A DNA stretch of 64,000 nucleotides from NCBI GenBank assembly GCA_008694505.1, contig VZDJ01000064.1, forward strand, positions 62,001 to 126,000, given 5' to 3'. Below, piece after piece: positions 11,601 to 22,785 of this stretch (its first letter is position 1; each line of letters begins with the position of its first letter). Both the position numbers and the translations under genes were made by a program. Under the pieces are notes generated by a model. That model was not told the origin of the DNA. It searched no databases and was given only the letters and a program-made list of their open reading frames with translations. Source of the DNA: Cyanoderma ruficeps. Its lineage: Eukaryota; Chordata; Aves; Passeriformes; Timaliidae.

Positions 11601-14600
11601 GACCTTGGAAAAGAAGAAGCTGAGTCATTCCCCAGAAATGCTGGAGTAGAAACTGCTGGGGTGACAGAGAGAGGCCCAAAGCTGCAGCATCTGGGCCCAA
11701 GCAGACAGACCTCAACTAAACATCCAAGGGAACTTAATGCTCTCCGGCCTGCCTGCAGCAGCCTTTGAAAACACAAACCTCTGCTTTGGCTGCCTGGTCA
11801 TCTACCTGTTAAAGATGCAACTGGCAGTGGCACAGCCAACTAACCCACATGACAGCCAAATGCAGCCATGTATTCACCTGAATAAACCAGAGACTCTCCC
11901 TGCTGTGCACCTGGGACACAGCTAGTCTTCTAACTGATGCAACCCAATTTTTACATGCTTTTTTTCTCCATGCTTCTGTCAAGCCCCATTGGAGCTAGGA
12001 GACAGTGGACTGTGAACAAAGAAAGAGATGAGAAGGGGGTGACTCATGAGAAGCCTCCCAGATGAAGCCATCAGCACCCTGGAAAGATTTTACAGAAGAG
12101 GAACTATTTTTATCCTCTTTTGGTAAATGTTCCTGGCAAGGCAGCCCTGCTCCAGCACAGCAAAACAGCAGTAAAAGAAACTGGACTCCCAAACCCGTTA
12201 GCCTTCCTGACATGTCAACTTCCCCACTGCTCCCCACAGCCTCTGCAGCCACACGATGTTGAGCTCCCCACAAAAAACCACAGGGGCCTGCTCAGATTCT
12301 GTGGGTGATACAATATTGGTGGAGCTAATGCAGCTTCCTCTCCCTGCTGTGCAGTCAGGGTGCTGCTGGTGCATCATGGCAGACACTGGCTGTGGGGAAG
12401 GGGTTGTGTCTGCCCAGCCATGGCTGAGCCCAGAAAAAGAAGACAAGTTGTTGACTGTGAACTTCACAAAGGAAACTATCAGAGATGAAAGCCAAACTTG
12501 GTTTAGACCCTGTCCTAAGCTCTCCCCGCCCTCTTTTGAGGCTAGGTTATGTTTATATTATATTACTTAGCAACAAAGTGAAGTACACAAGCCCAAATAA
12601 GACTTGTAAATACATATGCAACTACACTATAGACATACCAAGGTATGTCAGTATGGGAATCACCAATTATTAATTTGCTATAGCCACATGTTTACTGTGA
12701 AAATTTACTTTGAATTGATTCTTGTCAGTTAGCATGTAATAATAGCCTTCCTCCTTCAACCTCTGCATTTCAAGTGATTCACAGACTAAAAGTAGAATAC
12801 TTTCCCTAAAAAGACATACAAATGAAAGTCTCCCTGGTCTTCTTGCTGCTGGATAGTAATTATCTATTCAATTACATGTCTCCATTCTCTGCACTCTCTA
12901 ATGCAGAGAAAAGGTGCTTATCCAGATGAAACAATCCTCAAACACCTCCAAAAACAGGGATAATGATTACTGTTTCTTCAGCTGCAGAATGAAAGGCCCT
13001 GCAGTCTGAAAGTAAAGTGGTAGGAGTCCTTGCTCTACAACAAAGGAATTACAGGAGTTTAAACAAGAGCCATATTTTCCTCTTTTATGGCCTTGTATTT
13101 CTCATTTTCTGCCACAAAAATAATAATAAAAAGCCCTATGGTCCAGATATGTGCATGGCTTCCTCTTGTTGATCTAAATGACAGTTTCCACATTCGTCCG
13201 TCCAAGAGTCATAACAGAAGAGCTGTTGCTTTCTCTTCTGTAACTTCACCGTAGGCATCATCCACAACCAATCTTGCTAGACTGGAAAGATATATCCGGT
13301 GTCTGTTATTGTTTTGTCGTGATGAATTCCAGGAATAAATTAGGTTGTTGTATGTTTTTAATTATATTAAATCTCTACTGCAAAGATATAGAGATTTTAA
13401 ATGAGATTAAGTCTGCAAGATCCTTAGTTCCTGCAGATGACTCTACCACGTGTGCATCTCATGTTTGAAAAGGAGATGTTTGACATACTTGCAAATATTG
13501 CACTGATACAGGCAGATCAACAAAATTTTGCTATTCCTTCTCGTATGCCTATTAAAAACATAATTGTTCACATCAGAAAGAATGATGCTATGCTTAAAAT
13601 GATTAAGGCAGGGTTATATCGTTGTCTCTGGTCAGGGCATTAGTTTATCGATCACAATCCCTGTTTGAATTAGCCATGCTGACAACTGTCCCTCTTGAGC
13701 AACTTGCTTAAGCATTTTTCAAAACTCAGGAACTGAGAAAGTTTAAATTAGCAGCCATCATTAGTCATAAGGAAAATAATTGTAACCAAGTAAGCAGATG
13801 CTGTAATACTACTGGCACAAAAGTAGCAGAGATCCCAATAGAACAAATCTTGGGAAAAGGACCTGTGAGCCACAAATTGCCTGCTGTAAATACTGGCAGG
13901 CCCACTTCTCATAGCAACCTTTCAGTTAGGTGACCTTTCTCTTACCCAGTTTCATGCTGTGTCATTTATCTGAACTGTAAGAAGGGAAGTGCCTCTATGC
14001 TCAGTACAGGTCAAGAAGGACTGATCTACGCCCTAACACGTAAGAAATGCTTTGTCGACTATACCGTTCAATATTTTATGCTTTGAGTCCCATGTACAGC
14101 TGGATTGATAATAAAACATAAAACTGTCTTGACATGCATTTTCTCACAAATGGATGGTCTCCAGAATGCTTTTCTAAGATACCAGCACCTTCTACCTGCT
14201 AATCTTAGGTGATAGACTAGGTATTTTGGGGTGGTATCAGAGTTGTAAGTAAAGTTATCTTTTCAAAAGATCCAAATCTGACATGCCAATGACATATTTA
14301 TGCTGCTAAGCACTCTTTCCCATACAAATACCCCTCCAAAAGAAAACAAGTAATAATTGCACCTTCTGGAAAAATGGATTGTTTCTGAAGTATAGAGTAA
14401 GAAAGCAAGAAACTAACAACTTACCCTGGCAAATTCTGTACACCAGGAGTGATTACAGCAAAACCTGTCACGTTCATCTGTAGGACCTGATATACTAATT
14501 GTATGCCATCAGATGAACAAAGGTATCTTTTGCTAACCTAGGGATATGATTCTGCTCCAGAAGCACAAATCTTACATTGTGGGTAACTTGAAATAAGTGT

Positions 14601-14601
14601 T

Positions 14602-14621
14602 ACATCAGTATACATCAGTAT
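14602..14621. repeat. 10-bp perfect tandem duplication
   Basis: The unit acatcagtat occurs twice head to tail in the LHFPL2 intron. Two copies only. Confidence 0.8.
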
Positions 14622-15941
14622 CTTCTGTACTGAAGATGAATGAAGTAGCCAACAGTGAGAGCCACCATGGCAGTGCTCCAGGAGCCAGCACCAGCCAGTC
14701 CCTGGCATGTGACACTGGCTCTGAAAGGTTGCAGCAGGCAGTCAAGTCAGTTTTCACCTACTTCCCCATGTGTGTTTACAATAGGATTACGTTAGGTCTC
14801 AACTAAGCAAATGAAACCATCCAGTTTCAGATAAACATCTGAGTATCTATCATTACATCTCCTGTTTAGGTATCACAGACATGTTTGGCCACCTCAGTGG
14901 AGGTGGGAAGGGGGAAAGCTGGATTCACATTTCAAGCAAAACAAGTTTAAAACTAAATTTGTTGTGATTAAATAATTTTGTGAATTGAAAACATCTGCTT
15001 AAGAGCCTCATGGAGATAGAAAGAGGAGGTGGCCCTGCTCATTCCCTCTCTCCTCACAGGCCTCTGAGGGCTGCCAGAGGCAGGGCAGAAGACCACTCTC
15101 CTCCTCCAGATGACCACACACACTGCACAGAAGATGAAAACCTGTGTATGAGACAGGTTTTCCCCATGGCTCAGAGACAAGTACAGAAAAATGTATACCT
15201 CTCTAACTAAGGCTGTTCAGGGTTGGTTTACTTACAGCCATTTAATCTCTGTAAAATCTCTGGGTTTAAGCAGAAACAAATCTCTAGAACAAATCCATCT
15301 TTTCAGGCAAAGCGCAGCTGATCCTTGAACAGTGAAGAGACAAGCTCACTGGGCTGTGTAACTGCAGCTGAACAATAAGCTGGCTGAAGGAAAAGGTTTA
15401 TCTGCAGGTATCACTTGTCAAGCTCACATCTTTGACGGAGGCTGCTTAGCATGAAATGCTGGAGGAACTGGGTGTGCGACTACAACCAGTTCTTAGCCCT
15501 GGGGTGGTATTTACTCTCACCACAGTCATGAAGCCTTTGAGACACTGAGGGAACTGCCTTCAGCCCATGGAAAAATTACTAAAGTAGCAATAGACTGTCT
15601 TAATATGAGTATTAACTTCATTCTCTGCTGGTAGCAAAGGAGAAACGTTTCTCTAACTGAAAGAAATTCAAACAGAGGAAAAAAAAAATGAACAGCAAAC
15701 AAAAGCAACACTGGTCAGTTCATTTTGGCACACATGAGGCTGTAATTCTGCTGCCAATGTCAATGTATTACATGCTGTGTAGCTATAAATTTCAGTTATG
15801 TTTGAATAAACACCAGCATATAGAATTGCACTGCGTCTGCCTAATGCAGGCTGTCTTGCAGGCAGGCCAGAACTGCTACGTTTCTTCATCTGAATTACCC
15901 CAAAATCAAAAGTTTAGTTGCTCCCAAAGTGAGATACATAC

Positions 15942-16371
15942 CTGCAATCCCTTGTAGCAGCCCACAGACATTAAAAATGCTTTTCTTCATAATACTCTGC
16001 ACGCACATAGTGAAGACAGACACAAAGGCCACGGTGCAGAGAATCATGATTCCCATGGCCAGGAAAATAGCGGTGGCCTGCCAGAACCCACTGGCGATCT
16101 CGCCGAAGTTCTCGGCATAGGGGCCGCAGAGCGTGTCCCGCCGGGAGAACTGCATGTGGGAGATCCTGGTGCAGCGCCCGTAGATGCCCAGCGTGGGGCG
16201 GTAGGGCTCCTGCGGGCCCCCGCTCCTGTTGTCCGTCTCCTCGGGGCCCGAGGGCTTGGCCCTGCCGATCAGCCAGTCCGCGCTCATGAAGGCGATGAGC
16301 TCCGCGAAAGCCACCACGATGCTCAGCAGAGTCCACAGCATCGACCGGCACGTCACAATGACATGACACAT
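15942..16371 (-). CDS. LHFPL2: LHFPL2, first coding exon (residues 1-143 plus first base of codon 144)
   Basis: This exon encodes the N-terminal part of LHFPL2, a four-span membrane protein of the LHFPL family (claudin/tetraspan-like fold). Translation starts [20 protein letters not shown], which I recognise as the LHFPL2 N-terminus. Membrane span 1 covers about residues 13-34. A long first extracellular loop (about 35-97) carries Cys67, Cys82 in the CGPYA motif, and one N-glycosylation sequon (Asn48-Arg-Ser). Span 2 is about 99-122, and span 3 begins near 132. The start ATG has A at -3. The exon ends in GCAG followed by gtatgt, a strong donor, in phase 1. Exon GC and CpG content is far above the flanks. 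Known of the gene: a mouse Lhfpl2 mutation has been linked to reproductive-tract malformation; the molecular role is otherwise poorly defined. Loop residues about 37-56 look divergent from my memory of the mammalian protein. Confidence 0.97.
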
Positions 16372-16387
16372 ATTGCTGGTCCAGTGC
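16372..16387 (-). other. LHFPL2: Candidate 5' UTR part of the LHFPL2 start exon
   Basis: Upstream of the LHFPL2 ATG, in gene orientation, a pyrimidine-rich stretch ends in gatcacag at 16388-16395. This could be the splice acceptor, leaving a 16-base 5' UTR segment, gcactggaccagcaat, before the ATG. The acceptor is only fair, because purines interrupt the tract. It fits the known organisation of this gene, in which non-coding 5' exons lie far upstream. Other AG dinucleotides nearby cannot be excluded from sequence alone. Confidence 0.4.
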
Positions 16388-16432
16388 CTGTGATCAGTGC
16401 AGCATGAAATCCAGACACAAGGGAGGAAATGT

Positions 16433-16439
<7 letters not shown>

Positions 16440-16471
<32 letters not shown>

Positions 16472-16487
16472 NAAAAAAAAAAAAAAA
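16440..16487. repeat. Poly-A homopolymer (poly-T in LHFPL2 orientation)
   Basis: About 48 bases of A with one N at 16472. In gene orientation this is a long T tract starting roughly 50 bases upstream of the candidate acceptor before the start exon. It is a pure homopolymer with no element body next to it that I recognise. CR1 elements do not end in poly-A, so it need not be a retroposon tail. Confidence 0.95.
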
Positions 16488-19400
16488 GCACCCTAAGAAA
16501 ATCACTTAGAAAGGTTGGCTGCTCTTCCTACTTTCTTGACTCTCTCACAAAGGCCAAGATGAAGCTTCTCAGGAGAAAAAGTGAACAGCGTCAAATTTTG
16601 CAAACAGTGCAATCATTTGCTCTCTCTGTTTAGTTCCTCCTTTTCTCTTTCTGGGATGTTGAGCTCTGAAGTATGCTTTTCTTTCTCAATATTCATACTG
16701 GCACATGACACTGAAGGCTGGTCGGGGAGGCTACAAGGACTGCCCACTGTTTGACATCACACACCTACAAGAAAAGAGAAAACACATCAGCAATAAGAAA
16801 AAAGTCATTTCCACCCCCACAACAAACCAAGACCTGGCACAGATTCACATCAACATACAAAGCTCTAACAAGGGCTGGTCAAACAGAGCCTGCTGGAAAC
16901 CTTCCTGATTTGTTGCAGGGGAGTAATTAATCTTCCCCCCGACGCTGCTGCCAATACTTACAGTATCTGCTGTTCCCTGTCCCATGGTGGGTGTTTGTCA
17001 AACACTTTGCAAGCAAAGGTCTCAGTAACACCCAGAGATCCCACCCACTCCTACCACCACGCCTCCATCATCTTCTTCTGGTCCAAATTACCAAGGGTGC
17101 TGGCAGACACCCAGCAAAATGTTTGGACACGTTTAAGCAGTTTCACAGATGCGCAGCTCCTGCCTTCCCTTTGGGGAGGCAGCACAGCCTGCCTTCAGGA
17201 CAGAGGCTGAACACAGCTACCCACATGCCATGGGCACCTAGGTGCAAGGGGCAATGCAGGAACCTTGTTCCAGCCTTCTGGGTTTCTGCTGACTGCAGCT
17301 GAGCCAACCCCGCCCCAAGAAGAGGTGAACGAGATTACAAGTTGCAGACAGCTCATCCTGTGATGTGGTGACTCCTTTGAAGCCTGGATTTTCCAAGGAG
17401 TGGTGCCTGCCCGGGTTCGGGACTGAGGTTTGCATCCGTGTTTCAGGAAAACAATCTGCCTGCAGGTATGTCACACACCTCAGCCTGAACTGCTGCCTGC
17501 ACTGGCAGCCGCTGCTGACTGAAGCCACTGTAAAGAGGAATCAGTGGGAAAGTGCCCCAGTCACTGCCAAAAGCCCCAAACACAGGGGTTGCCCAAGTCA
17601 GCCTTGAGCTTCCTAACTCCCCTCAATTCCCCTCTTCCACGGCCCTGTGTGTGCTGAGACTGCAGCAAAACATTCCCCAGGGATTTCCCCAAGCCATTAT
17701 ACTGCCTTTCAGCAGTGGCTGATGACATTCCCAGAGTTACACTTATCTTAGTACAAGAGGCAGAGATCTCTATACTTCCAACTCCTATCCAAATATCGGC
17801 CTCAAAATAATAAACAGGTCATCCCACACGCCTCTGCTCTTGAACTGAAATGGGATTGCCTGAAAGCAAGGGTGGGAGCAGGAAATGCCCTTGTGTTACC
17901 CCCTGCATGATGAGAATGTAGCACTTCCAAGTTTTCCTCACCAAACCCCAAATACTGACATTGAATTGGAGGCAAGAGTAAAGACCTGGACCTCACTGTT
18001 GTGCTGCTGCAGCCAACAGATGCCAGAAAAACAGGAATCCCCAATATTTTTTGTAGGTTTGTCATGGGGTTGGTATTTATTCTCTTAGGAATTCTGAGTC
18101 AGATGGTTGAATATTAGTCCCATCGAACGCAAAATGAAACACACACATGCAACTTCAAAAATTCAAAATTTCATCCAGCATTTTCTACTCCCCCCATACT
18201 AGTTGTAGAGAACGATCTAGGTCTGCAGATTCCTTTGGTATAAGTGTCTTGAAACTTGATGTGCCAATGACAGAACTTATTTCCTTTAGTTCAATGTTAT
18301 GGCATTGCCTTAAAAAGGGGCTTTTAGACATTGTGAGAAAACAGTTCCGCTAATTTTCCATTTTGAAGGGGGGAGAGCATTAAGTTTTCAAGCAACCTGA
18401 CATACCAATGACTTGAATACACCCTTTGTAATAACAGAGAGCTGAAGTGTCAGCCTGCCAAAAAAAAGTTAATTTGCTCAGTATTTCCACTTTAAATAAT
18501 GATTGGAATGTAGGAAATGCCCACTACAAATCTATATTCTTTTGATGTCATCTGCATGAATAAAGAGAATTTAATTGAAAATGCCTTTGTTTTTTCAAAA
18601 GATACTCCTAAAGGCTCTAAAATCTGTATTTTTCTGCAAGAACTATACCCATATGAACTCCTCATCTTTGTAATTCCAGGATTTTCAGTGAGGTGGAAGG
18701 GACATAAGAGCTGAACATCCATAATGGTTGTTACTGTTGACTCTGAACCACTGGATATAAAACGCTGTTTATTGAACACAGATGAAAACAAAGTTCATAT
18801 TTACTTAGGTAGGTGGAAATTCTAGATGAGTACTGGCAGCAATAAAATATGTCACTGATAACAAACATAGGATGTATACTGGAAGAAAAGACCAAATCAT
18901 GGGTTTCGTTCCCACCTGGAAGGGAAGCGCAGTAAATTGCAGCAAAATTTTAAGACAGTATCTCCAGAAAAGTCACTACATGAACAAAACAGCCTGTCTA
19001 AAGCTGACCTGGAGGTCATGTCAAATCTCAGGAATTCACTTCCCTGTTGTGCAACTAAAGGAAATTTTGCAGCATCTAAAAGTGAGGTAGTAGATGTCAT
19101 TGACAACTAAAATTCAATTGAAAATATTTTGGGTTTGAATGAAACCTGTACAATTTGGCTTTTCCTAGGTAATGAGTACTTTATTCTGGTGCAAAACATA
19201 CGAAGAGCCAATACACATACCAATATACCCTTATCCATGGGAGAACTGCATAAGCTTTTTCTTGCACTAGTGACATGCTGAAAGGAGAGCACCATTCACC
19301 TACAAGTCCTTTTTGTCAGACAGACAAAAACATATGAAGTAGGATGGCGAGCACGGAGGAAGGGCAGAGGCATTTCTTTCTGAGACTTAGTAAGGAAAGA

Positions 19401-22400
19401 TTGCAGATGAAGTACTGAAGACAAGTTCTAGCTCACTCACATTCGTGTAGTCAACCTTTTCCTCCCAACATCATCTTACCCCTTTTTCCTTCCAACAACC
19501 TCCTCCCCACTTTGGCTTTCCCAAAGAACCCTAACCATCCTGTCATATGGCCCCAACAATACATTTGTGCTATACATGGAAGCCTTTCCAGCTACAGGCT
19601 GTGCTAAACAACTGTGCTTCACGAAACTTCACTCTGCTCACTCCCTTTTCTTTTTTTTTCTCCATTTTTGCTCAGCAGAAACTCAAACCAGGCTCTCACA
19701 AGGCTGAAAACTTAGCTGTTTATTCTTCCTCTCAGTTTCCCATCCCTCAATGGGTTTTTTTTCCATGACAGAACCGTATGTTCTTCACAGCACACCACTC
19801 AGCATCCACTTCTGACTGACTGTCAAAGTACTTGCTTTGACAACCCAAATTCAAAATACACAACAGTTCTTTAACCCTTTCGGTATTAACTCATTCACAG
19901 TACTTCTCGCTGAAGAAGCAGATTACACGAAGTAGCCTCACCCCTCAGTCATTTGGGCCTCCCCCTATTTTTACTACTGCATTCAATATTCCACTGCTGT
20001 GGAAGGAGGCCATCCATGCTGGGAAACAGCCCTGTGCAGCAAGTCACCACATAAGCCGCACACCACAGCAGCATGAGGGTCCTGGCAGTGCCATTCTGGC
20101 CCACTATAATAACCCACATTCCTTGTCTGGACAGCATAGCTCTTGGATGGGCCAAAACTAAACCTTCAGCCTCATTTACCCTGGCTACCAGAACCATGTT
20201 CACAGTCATGCTCTGTATTAAGTGAAGTCTGACACAGTGAAAAGATGTCAACGAGAACATCAGATCCTCAAAGCATTCAAAGAGAGTAAGAGTTCTCAAA
20301 TGCAAAATTGTTTTGGTTGTTTTAATCTTTAATCACAAATCAAGCCAACTTAAAACATGGCTAAAAATTTCTTTCTCTTCAGATTCAATTTGACAACCAG
20401 ATACACTGCCTCCAGTCATACTTTCACATCTCTAGCTAGGACTATTCAACTGTTGCCTTTTACTATACAATATGTCTATGTTCAGAGTATATAAACAACA
20501 TCTATTTTTCTGAACTAGATAAAGAAACAAAATTGCCTCCATTTTACTTACACTGTCAAAAACAGAAAGTGAGAAGCTTATCCAAATTATAATGTTAGAA
20601 TTAAGGTTTTGATTTTGAAGATGTTGAGCTGCAGGGTTTTGCTTTGGCATACCAGGCAGATGGAAAGGAGCAGCTGCAAAGTTCAAATCTGAGTCAATCA
20701 CATACCATGGCTGTTTATTTTAAAAAGGTGTCTGACAAGCAGTGTACAAGAGAATCACAAGTACCTTGCAGAACAACCTTATGGCCAGCCCCTCATGCTC
20801 CCATTATGACTTGACTGAAGTCAGAGGCTTAGACTATGATTTAGCTTTCGCTCTTTCCAGCCTGGTTCTGTCAGCTCAAGACTGAGAATAAATCATCTTT
20901 AGATAAGTGGCTTTTGGCTTGGCTTAAGCAAACATCAGAATGGAAGGCCACACAGACTGCTGAAGCCATCCCGGTTTATAAAATAAATCCAAGCACAGTT
21001 AGACATTTTCTTCTAAAACTTGTTGGGGTCCAAAGTACAACTACAAAGAGGAATTTCTAAATCTTGTTTACCATTCACAAGCATGAGCACCTCATAACCC
21101 AAAATGTGCAGATCTTGAAAGCCTGGGTCCTGCTTTCTCTGTAATATTGTTCATTAGCAGTTATAAACTCTCTGAATATGCTTTGAACTACGAGAGTGGA
21201 AGTGGCTCCTATTTGTGTTGATGTTGACTCACTATTTAAAACAAATAGAAAGAGGCTCACACACTAAGACTCAATTACCTCAAGCTGACCCCCACCCAGG
21301 TTGACATGAGCTCCCATTTTAAAAAGCTTCCATCGTTAGGTGTCATTGGACAAGCAAACTGTTCAACTGTGAGCTCACCCTGCCTGGCAGGGTCAGGCAG
21401 CCATCAAACCACCGAGGTAAGAGGGCCTGCACTTAGGACAATGTGGTATGAGCACTAGAGATTGTTCATTTTCTGGGTAAGTGATAAATGTTGGTAAATA
21501 AACTTCTCCTCCCACTCGGTCCTCTCAGCATTCTTACAGGAACTGCTGTTCAGAAGGAGATGGCAGGTTTCTGCCAACTTCCCTGCAGTCTTAAAAGCAG
21601 CAGAGCAGACACCGAAGCAGCATTTCTCAGGAGGTAGAAAGGTGCACCTCTGCATTTCTACCCCACACACCTAGAGGTGACTTGCAAGTGTAAGAAGTAC
21701 ATTCATCACACTCCCCTGCCACAAGAGAACAGTGACAAGGATGAGTACTCCAGGAAAGACGCAAATGGTTTGGTGTGGACTGTCTCTGCAGACCACAAGG
21801 AGTTCTGCTGGCCCTGGTCTCTGATAAGCACTGCAAACTCACCACAGGAAGCACCTGGACCAAAAAGAGGGAAGGACACTTCATTGTGCCTTTGTTTTGT
21901 TTTTCAAAAGTAACACATTTCAAAGTGATAAAAAAAATTCAGCATCAGATAACAAAAATGAAGAAGATGCCTTAAAGTTGAAGTGGTTGCACAGCTTCAG
22001 AGAGATAGCTGAAAATAAGCAAAGAATTCACCAATGTATTTTCATCAAATTAATGCCAACCTTAACAATATTCCAGGAACTGAGCTTTTTACTTGGATTA
22101 CAAAGAGCAGTTTTGATTAGTCTTCACTTGTGAATTAAAGAGAGTGAATATTTGCATATCTCATGAATATTTAACCATTATAAACCTGCACAGGCATATT
22201 AATGAGTGCATTATTATGACAGGTGGTTGAAAACAGATCAGACTAAACAGATGAATTTCACTGGTAATGGAAAGAATGTAGACTTATGATGCATCATGTC
22301 TTGTTCCTGCTGGCACAATGTAAGATATGAAATGGAAAAACGAAAATATTTTTCAAAATAGCCAAAACTCACTGAAGTATCCTAATTAAAACCCTATTTC

Positions 22401-22750
22401 CTTGTCTTTCCTTCAAATTATCCTGTTTACTTCAGCCTCTCCCTACCAAGGGAATGTGGATGTAAAATTTAAATTTAACTATCTCTCATGTGACCAGATA
22501 TTATGTACACCAAGTGAAAAATAAATGCATAAAAGAAAAGAAAATAATTCTGACAGTGACTGTTGGTGTCTTGAAGCTGGACATGATGTTTATTCCATTC
22601 CATTTTGCAAAGGCTATGGAATACACCATCTAATTACAGGTGGATTTGTTTTAGAATATATCACAGTAAAAGAAACAAATATAAAACTTCTTTCCAACTT
22701 AAAAAAAAAGGCAGTTGAAATGTACTATTCTTTTTCTGACCTCATTAAAA

Positions 22751-22785
22751 GCCATGGCAAAACTCCCACTGACTTTAATGGGGCC
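22751..22785. repeat. Relic of an ancient near-palindromic interspersed repeat
   Basis: The stretch reads gccatggcaaaactcccact and continues gactttaatggggcc. The motif of a CCCATTGACTTCAATGGGG-type near-palindrome preceded by ATGGCAAAACT is, from memory, widespread in bird and reptile genomes as an ancient dispersed repeat. It shares the palindromic core logic with 63232-63271. I cannot name the family with certainty. Confidence 0.4.

Larger units (their letters stand above)
2838..15941 (-). other. LHFPL2: LHFPL2 intron between the two coding exons
   Basis: This 13.1-kb intron is bounded by gt at 15940-15941 and ag at 2838-2839 on the minus strand. It is AT-rich and has no coding segment that I recognise on either strand. 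It holds an A/C-rich low-complexity tract (3342-3450), a nine-base C run (3926-3934), a 123-base assembly gap (5516-5638), a 10-bp tandem duplication (14602-14621) and an unexplained open stretch at 13437-13643. I see no CR1 copy in it. The GC-richer parts (about 10900-11200 and 11980-12480) have several open frames at once, which is what low stop density gives by chance. Confidence 0.85.

Noticed and set aside
15895..15941. Extension of the LHFPL2 first coding exon into a 158-codon open frame
   Set aside because: The frame continues past a strong GT donor into intron; joining at 15942 to 2837 restores the known protein exactly.
16440..16487. Poly-A run as the tail of a processed pseudogene or SINE
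   Set aside because: No retroposed body or matching 3' end is recognisable beside it, and it directly adjoins LHFPL2 exon-flanking DNA.
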